A stretch of DNA of 64,000 nt from Austropuccinia psidii (lineage: Eukaryota; Basidiomycota; Pucciniomycetes; Pucciniales; Sphaerophragmiaceae), in NCBI GenBank assembly GCA_023105745.1, contig JALGQZ010000018.1:19550132-19614131 (forward strand), given 5' to 3'. Position 1 is the stretch's first letter, and each line of letters starts with the position of its first letter. A program made the translations under genes and the position numbers. The notes beneath the pieces were generated by a model, which was not told where the DNA came from, did no database searches, and saw nothing but the letters and a program-made list of their open reading frames with translations. This document shows positions 59,080 to 64,000 of the stretch, in pieces.

Positions 59080-60067
59080 TGTCTTTAATCAAATACTGTG
59101 CAGCTGGTAACAGACTCAGTAAAAGATACATCAATAGTCCAGAATCTTCAGAAGCAGAATCTGAAGACAGTATTGAGGTGCAGATTGCTAAAAGAGGCAC
59201 CTTATTCAACTCAGAAAAAGCTAAATTACCACCAAAAGGTGTGTATTTTATCTTATATTCTCACCTTTTATCTTTAAATTGACGTGAAAATGGTGCATAC
59301 CAGAAATGGAAGCAACTATTCAGTCCAACCAGATGGATGTGGACAAGGAAGAGGCAAGACCAAATCCATAAGTGCCAAATCTTCCACAAGAAAGGCACAT
59401 ATGGAGGATGCCAGAGTTGCCCCCCATTCCCCAAGGTCTGTACCAACAGATTTTGACGTAAATTCTGAGCCTGAACTGATTTATGGTAATATTTCCAGGG
59501 CTGAACCACTTTCAGGTGGCAGCAATAGAAATATATCAATGCCATTACAAAAACTGGTTCAGAGCAGCCAAGGAAGAGGAGTGGGAAATCTGCCCAAGCC
59601 TTTGGCAGGGGGCCATGAACTCCTACTTACACATCAAGAGCTTTCTGGGTCAGGAGAAGACCATAGAACTCTTAGGAGGATGGAGCCCCCTGTCTTGCAA
59701 AGACAAGGTCAAAAAGATAAAGAATTGGTTGAAGAACCAAAGTCTTTTATCCATAGACCAGAAGAAAGAGTTGGAAATGACTCCAGCTTTGGAGACAGAG
59801 GCACCAGTGGCATCTACCAGCTCCAAACCAGCTCCAGAAGCGCCCAAGGACAAGCCCAAAGGACCTCAAAAGAAACGGAGAGGTCCCAAGAACCATCAAG
59901 GCAAGGGCAAAGGCAAAGCCAATTGGCACAGACCTTACCCACAAGGGTACAGGATCCCCAAATTGGAGCCTTCAGCCGTGGACAGTGTCTTCAATATGGC
60001 CAGAACTCTTATGGAATTCACAGCCAAGGAGCAGGAAAGGATGAACAGGACTTTTGCACGCAAATAA
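59080..60067 (+). CDS. E4 frame A protein (spliced, overlapping gag)
   Basis: A first exon-like segment, 59080-59238, encodes SLIKYCAAGNRLSKRYI... up to PPKG before a GTGTGTAT donor, as in E3. The main frame A block is open from 59483 to 60067 and encodes 194 residues including [40 protein letters not shown] and [20 protein letters not shown]. It lies fully within the gag ORF in another phase. The same motifs occur in the equivalent phase in E2. How the two segments join is unresolved; candidate acceptors are the CCAG at 59307-59310 and TTCAG near 59515. Function unknown; the C-terminal half is strongly basic. Confidence 0.55.
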
Positions 60068-60372
60068 ATGATGTACATAGAAGTATTAGTGTAGAAATTG
60101 GCAAACTTGAGTCAAAGTTGAAGCAAATTACATTAGACATCAATGATTTAAAGAAAAATGACAAGCAACATTCTGATTGGCATCAATTGACAACTGTCAC
60201 CCTTGAGTCAATTAGCAATGCTTGTGAAAGAATTGAGACCCAATGTCAAAATAATGACACAGAGGATCCTTCCATTTTTAAAGTAAATGATAGACTTAAA
60301 ACTCTTGAAGACCATGTCTTACAAATAGTTAAGAACACCAATCAATTTTGCTATACATTTAGCAAAAAGTGA
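59290..60372 (+). CDS. E4 gag N-terminal ORF (frame B)
   Basis: I choose ATG 59290 ([12 protein letters not shown]), which E3 conserves at 24928. Residues 1-260 are polar, Ser/Gln/Arg-rich and overlap frame A. From about residue 262 ([20 protein letters not shown]) to the end it has heptad-like coiled-coil character. It stops at TGA 60370-60372 within FSKK*, in an A5 run. The pol frame is open from 60329, one step ahead, and carries on the gag coiled-coil sequence. So either a one-base insertion or a frameshift signal separates this ORF from the capsid. Confidence 0.65.
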   Translation: MVHTRNGSNYSVQPDGCGQGRGKTKSISAKSSTRKAHMEDARVAPHSPRSVPTDFDVNSEPELIYGNISRAEPLSGGSNRNISMPLQKLVQSSQGRGVGNLPKPLAGGHELLLTHQELSGSGEDHRTLRRMEPPVLQRQGQKDKELVEEPKSFIHRPEERVGNDSSFGDRGTSGIYQLQTSSRSAQGQAQRTSKETERSQEPSRQGQRQSQLAQTLPTRVQDPQIGAFSRGQCLQYGQNSYGIHSQGAGKDEQDFCTQINDVHRSISVEIGKLESKLKQITLDINDLKKNDKQHSDWHQLTTVTLESISNACERIETQCQNNDTEDPSIFKVNDRLKTLEDHVLQIVKNTNQFCYTFSKK

Positions 60373-63300
60373 CAGTGAGAGGCAGAAATTGAAGAATGAT
60401 ATAATTGCATGTGTGGAGCAAATTCATAAGAATCATGAACCACATATGCCAAGACATTCTACACCTTTGACTGAAGAAAAACTTTCTGTCAAAGAAAGTT
60501 TGACTCCATTCTTAGGAGAAAATGCCTACTCTGCAAGAGATATTCCCAAAATAGAAGAATGGCCAACATTCTCTGGTGAAGGAGAATATAACCATATTGA
60601 ATTCATCAGAACTATTGATATGTTGCAAGAAGACTTTAATATACCTGATGAAATCATAGTGGGAAAATTACACTGTTTGTTTACCAGAACTGCAAAGAAA
60701 TGGTATTACAAAATGAGGATTGATCATGGTAAACATGACTGGTCTTGGTGGAAATCTGAAGTGATTACCAAATGGGCCAATAATTCTTGGAGGTTTAAAA
60801 TGGAGAATGCTTTTGAAAGTGCCATTTTTAACTCAGAAAAAGACAAACCACTTACTTGGTTCTTCAAACAAAAAGACAGATTATCTGCTTTACACCCAGA
60901 TATGTCTGACACTATGATTAATATGAAAATATTAAGAAAGTGTGGAGGAGAACTGGAACATGCTATCAAAAGCAGATGTGTGGAACCTTGTTCAACAGAG
61001 GACTCCATTAATGCTATGGAAGATATCATTACCAGGACAAGAATTGGTAAGACTTGGATTAAAAACCCAATAGAGTCCAAAATAGTCTCAAAGATTCCTA
61101 GAGAGGAAAGAAGACCAGAAAGACCTGTCTTGAAGTGTCATAAATGTGGAAGTACTTCACATTTAGCCAACACTTGTCCTAAAAAGACAAAAATCAATGA
61201 AGTTCAAGTCATTGAAGAAATTCAGTGTACTGAAGAGAAAGAGGAGTCTGATCAAGATTCTGCAGTCTCTGAAGATACACCAGTGGAGGATTATCCCATT
61301 GAAAACATTTCAGCTTTCTTTGAGGTCACAGAAGTCCATACCCACTTGCCACAGTACAGTGAAGATTGCTGCAACCTGATCAATATCCAAGATGCCAGAA
61401 TGTGTAAGACAAAACCTGCTAGAGGAAAGGGTTATACTGCTGGAGCATCCTGTATCACATCAGTTCTGATGAGTGATATTGAAGCCAAAGTAAATTTGGA
61501 TACAGGGGTATTTTGCACTTGTGTTGGCAAAGATTATCTCCAAATTATACTTCCTGAATGGAAAAACCATCTATTACCAATAGAAGGTGTACAATTCAGT
61601 AGTGCCAGTAACAATATGTACCCCTTGGGCATATTGGACACTAATATTGTATTCCCACATCCAGCAGGAAGTGTAAGAATGAAAACTGAGATTGTAGTAA
61701 TGGATAATTGCACATCTCAGCATATCATTCTTGGAAATGATTACTTAAATATTTATGGTATTGATATAAATAACCATAAAGACAGATATTTCACAATTGG
61801 AGATAACAAGAGACAAAAATTTGCTTTCTCCAATATGCCAAAACAGATATCTGTAGTATCTTCTGTCAAAGATACTTACAAAGATGAATTTGTGACTAAT
61901 CAACTTGTTGAAGCAAAAATTAATCAATCATTGTCACCAAAGATGAGGAATGAGCTTATTAATGTGTTATACACATATAAAAATGCATTTGCCTCTGATA
62001 ATGAACCATTAGGCGCTATAAGAGGACATGAAGTTGATATTACTCTTAATATTGACAGACCATATCCTCCAGTACTTAGAAGACCAGCTTATCCAGCCAG
62101 TCCCAGAGCTAGAGAGGCCTTGGAAAAACATATCCAAGAGTTGATCCAACTTGGTGTGCTAAGGAAAGTAGGCCATAATGAGGAAGTTGAAGTGACAACA
62201 CCTGTTATTATTGCATGGCATAATGATAAATCAAGAATGGTTGGAGATTTTAGAGCTTTGAATACCTACACAGTTCCAGATAGGTATCCAATCCCTAGAA
62301 TTCAAGAAACCTTGACTCAATTGTCTAAAGCCAAGTATATAACATCAATGGATGCATTAAAAGGTTTTCATCAAAATGTTTTGACGCCTAAAGCTAAGAA
62401 ATTACTTAGAATTATCACCCACTGTGGCATTTTTGAGTATCTTAGAATGCCATTTGGCATTAAAAATGCTCCATCTCATTATCAAAGAATGATGAATACC
62501 ATCTTCCCCACAGAGTTGTCTGAAGGATGGCTTATCATTTATATTGATGATATTATTATATGTTCTGACTCATGGTCTCTGCACCTTGAAAGACTTGCAA
62601 GAGTACTTCATAAAGTTGCAGAAGTGAACATGAAAATTTCACTTAAGAAATGCAATTTTGGTTTTGAAGAACTCAAAGCATTAGGACATGTTGTTTCTGG
62701 TTTGAGCTTGGGTATTGACAAGAATAAATTAGCAGCAGTGTTACTTAAGCCAATACCCCAGAATAAAAAAGAAATGATGTCTTTCCTTGGATTTGCTAGT
62801 TACTATAGGCAACACTTGAAAGATTTTGCAATTCTAGCCAAGTCACTCTATAGAATCTGTGATCAACAGACTGTATTTGAGATGACAAAGGAAAGAATTA
62901 AAGCTTATGAGAAGATAAAGAAAGCCCTTACAGAAGCACCTTTACTCCTCATGCCTGACTGGAATATTCCTTTTAAATTGTACATTGATGCATGTGGAGA
63001 TGGACTAGGGGCAGCCCTACATCAAGTCCAGATTATTGATGACAAACCTACAGAAGGACCAGTTTGTTATATCTCAAGGCAAATCAAACCAACAGAAGCC
63101 AGATATGGTGCAAGCCAAATGGAGTGCTTATGTTTGGTATGGGCACTTGAGAAATTACACTATTACCTTGATGGCAGTGTTTTTGAAGTGATAACTGACT
63201 GTAATGCCGTAAAATCACTTCTTAACATGAAAACTCCCAACAGACATATGTTGAGATGGCAAATAGCCATTCAAGAATATAGAGGAAACATGACTATAGT

Positions 63301-64000
63301 TCATAAAGCAGGAAACATCCACAAAAATGCTGATGGACTTAGTAGATGGGCTTCAGCCAACACTCCTGATAACCCAGCTTATGTACCTTTGGAAGCTGAA
63401 CCACAGATTCCAATTGAAGGAATTAACATAACTGATATTGGGACTGAATTCTTTGAAGAGGTCAGAGAGTCTTATAAACAAGACAAGAATTGCCATATCT
63501 TGACTTCTTTATTGGATAAAGACTGCAAAGACACATCTTTGGTTAATGCACTAGATGAAGTTTGGAAAAATTCCTATTCTGAAGGAAGATTTCATTTGTT
63601 TGATGGGATTATTTACCATAGAACAAAACATTCTTGTGTGATGACACTGTGTAGTAGATTGCTTATCAATACCATTCTTCATGAATGCCATGATAGCATT
63701 TACTCTGGACACCTATCAGAAGACAGAACACTTGAAAAAGTAAAAAACTGTGCATGGTGGCCATCTTGGAGAAAAGAAACCATTGAGTATTGCCATACCT
63801 GTGATAGATGCCAAAAAGCAAACAGGAGTACAGGCAAGAAATTTGGATTGATGATCCATATTCAAGAACCAAAATCCCCTTGGGAAGTTGTTCACATGGA
63901 TTGGGTCACAGCACTTCCTCCAAGTGGTGACAAAAGTTATAATGCTTGTTTAGTCATTGTAGACAGATATAGCAAAACTCCCATATTCTTACCATGTCAT
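60329..64000 (+). CDS. E4 gag-pol frame, open to window edge
   Basis: This frame has no stop from 60329 to 64000. In order: capsid-like domain from [12 protein letters not shown] (60554), CCHC knuckle [14 protein letters not shown] (61136-61177), an acidic linker, aspartic protease [11 protein letters not shown] (about 61493), reverse transcriptase with [15 protein letters not shown] and YIDD at 62540-62551, connection, RNase H ([13 protein letters not shown] near 62983, then NADGLSRW), integrase zinc domain ([11 protein letters not shown] and CHTCDRC, 63680-63811), and the first core Asp in HMDWVT (63899). The second core Asp and the chromodomain lie beyond the window. It would make the enzymes for reverse transcription and integration. 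The start is by fusion to the gag ORF 59290-60372 through one frame step near 60369. It looks functional as far as visible. Confidence 0.88.

Larger units (their letters stand above)
56763..64000 (+). mobile_element. E4: young family II Ty3/gypsy, runs off window
   Basis: The 5' LTR, primer-binding-like site, leader, two overlapping gag frames and an unbroken gag-pol frame into the integrase are present. It sits in the RNase H gene of E6; the 5 bases before it are ATATC, and the matching duplication should lie beyond the window. The absence of stops in 3.67 kb of pol contrasts with every other element here. Confidence 0.88.

Noticed and set aside
1..64000. tRNA or rRNA genes
   Set aside because: No cloverleaf-type A and B boxes or rRNA-like conserved blocks were recognised.

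Overview
Organism. The window looks like the nuclear genome of a rust fungus (Pucciniales), most probably Austropuccinia psidii (myrtle rust) or a close relative. The reasons are short 58-87 nt introns with GTRNGT...YAG ends, a TET/JBP-like oxygenase gene, a Tnp2/Plavaka-like transposase with a rust-type partner gene, and a dense stack of chromovirus-type Ty3/gypsy elements. The species name rests on remembered family resemblance and was not tested by a search.

Layout, 1-18.5 kb. This part holds spliced genes and DNA-transposon genes: an unrecognised two-exon gene (137-1526), a TET/JBP-like 2OG-Fe(II) oxygenase (2104-3432), a 40/38-bp minisatellite (3618-4175), a broken Zn2Cys6-type gene on the minus strand (5982-4594), a 373-bp tandem duplication (6564-7306), an intact six-exon SNF2-family helicase (9027-11594), a convergent four-exon gene (13824-11763), and a Tnp2/Plavaka-like transposase (14786-17946) spoiled by one in-frame TAA. 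Five copies of a 24-bp imperfect palindrome lie between these genes.

Layout, 18.8-64 kb. This is a nest of LTR retrotransposons. I name them E1-E7 plus S1. Family I (LTR about 1.43 kb, TGTCAGCC...CTGACA): E1 (25531-45027, +), E5 (46746-56419, +, TSD GTGTT) and S1, a solo LTR (19750-21172, TSD CAAAC). Family II (LTR about 1.8-2.0 kb, TGTGAGCC...CTTACA): E2 (26755-36595, -, TSD TAATC, inside the 5' LTR of E1), E3 (minus, in two pieces around E1), E4 (56763 to beyond the window, +, young), E6 (minus relic split by E5) and E7 (plus relic split by S1). All are gag - protease - RT - RNase H - integrase - chromodomain elements.

How the parts work together. The elements share a primer-binding-like sequence after the 5' LTR. 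In family I the leader contains an intron that appears to assemble the first start codon by splicing. In both families the gag region carries two overlapping reading frames, and both are recognisable between divergent elements. E4 is open from gag into the integrase at the window edge apart from one frame step in an A5 run. E2 has lost its integrase core through an in-frame deletion. E1 and E5 are defective but share some lesions, which suggests mobilisation in trans.
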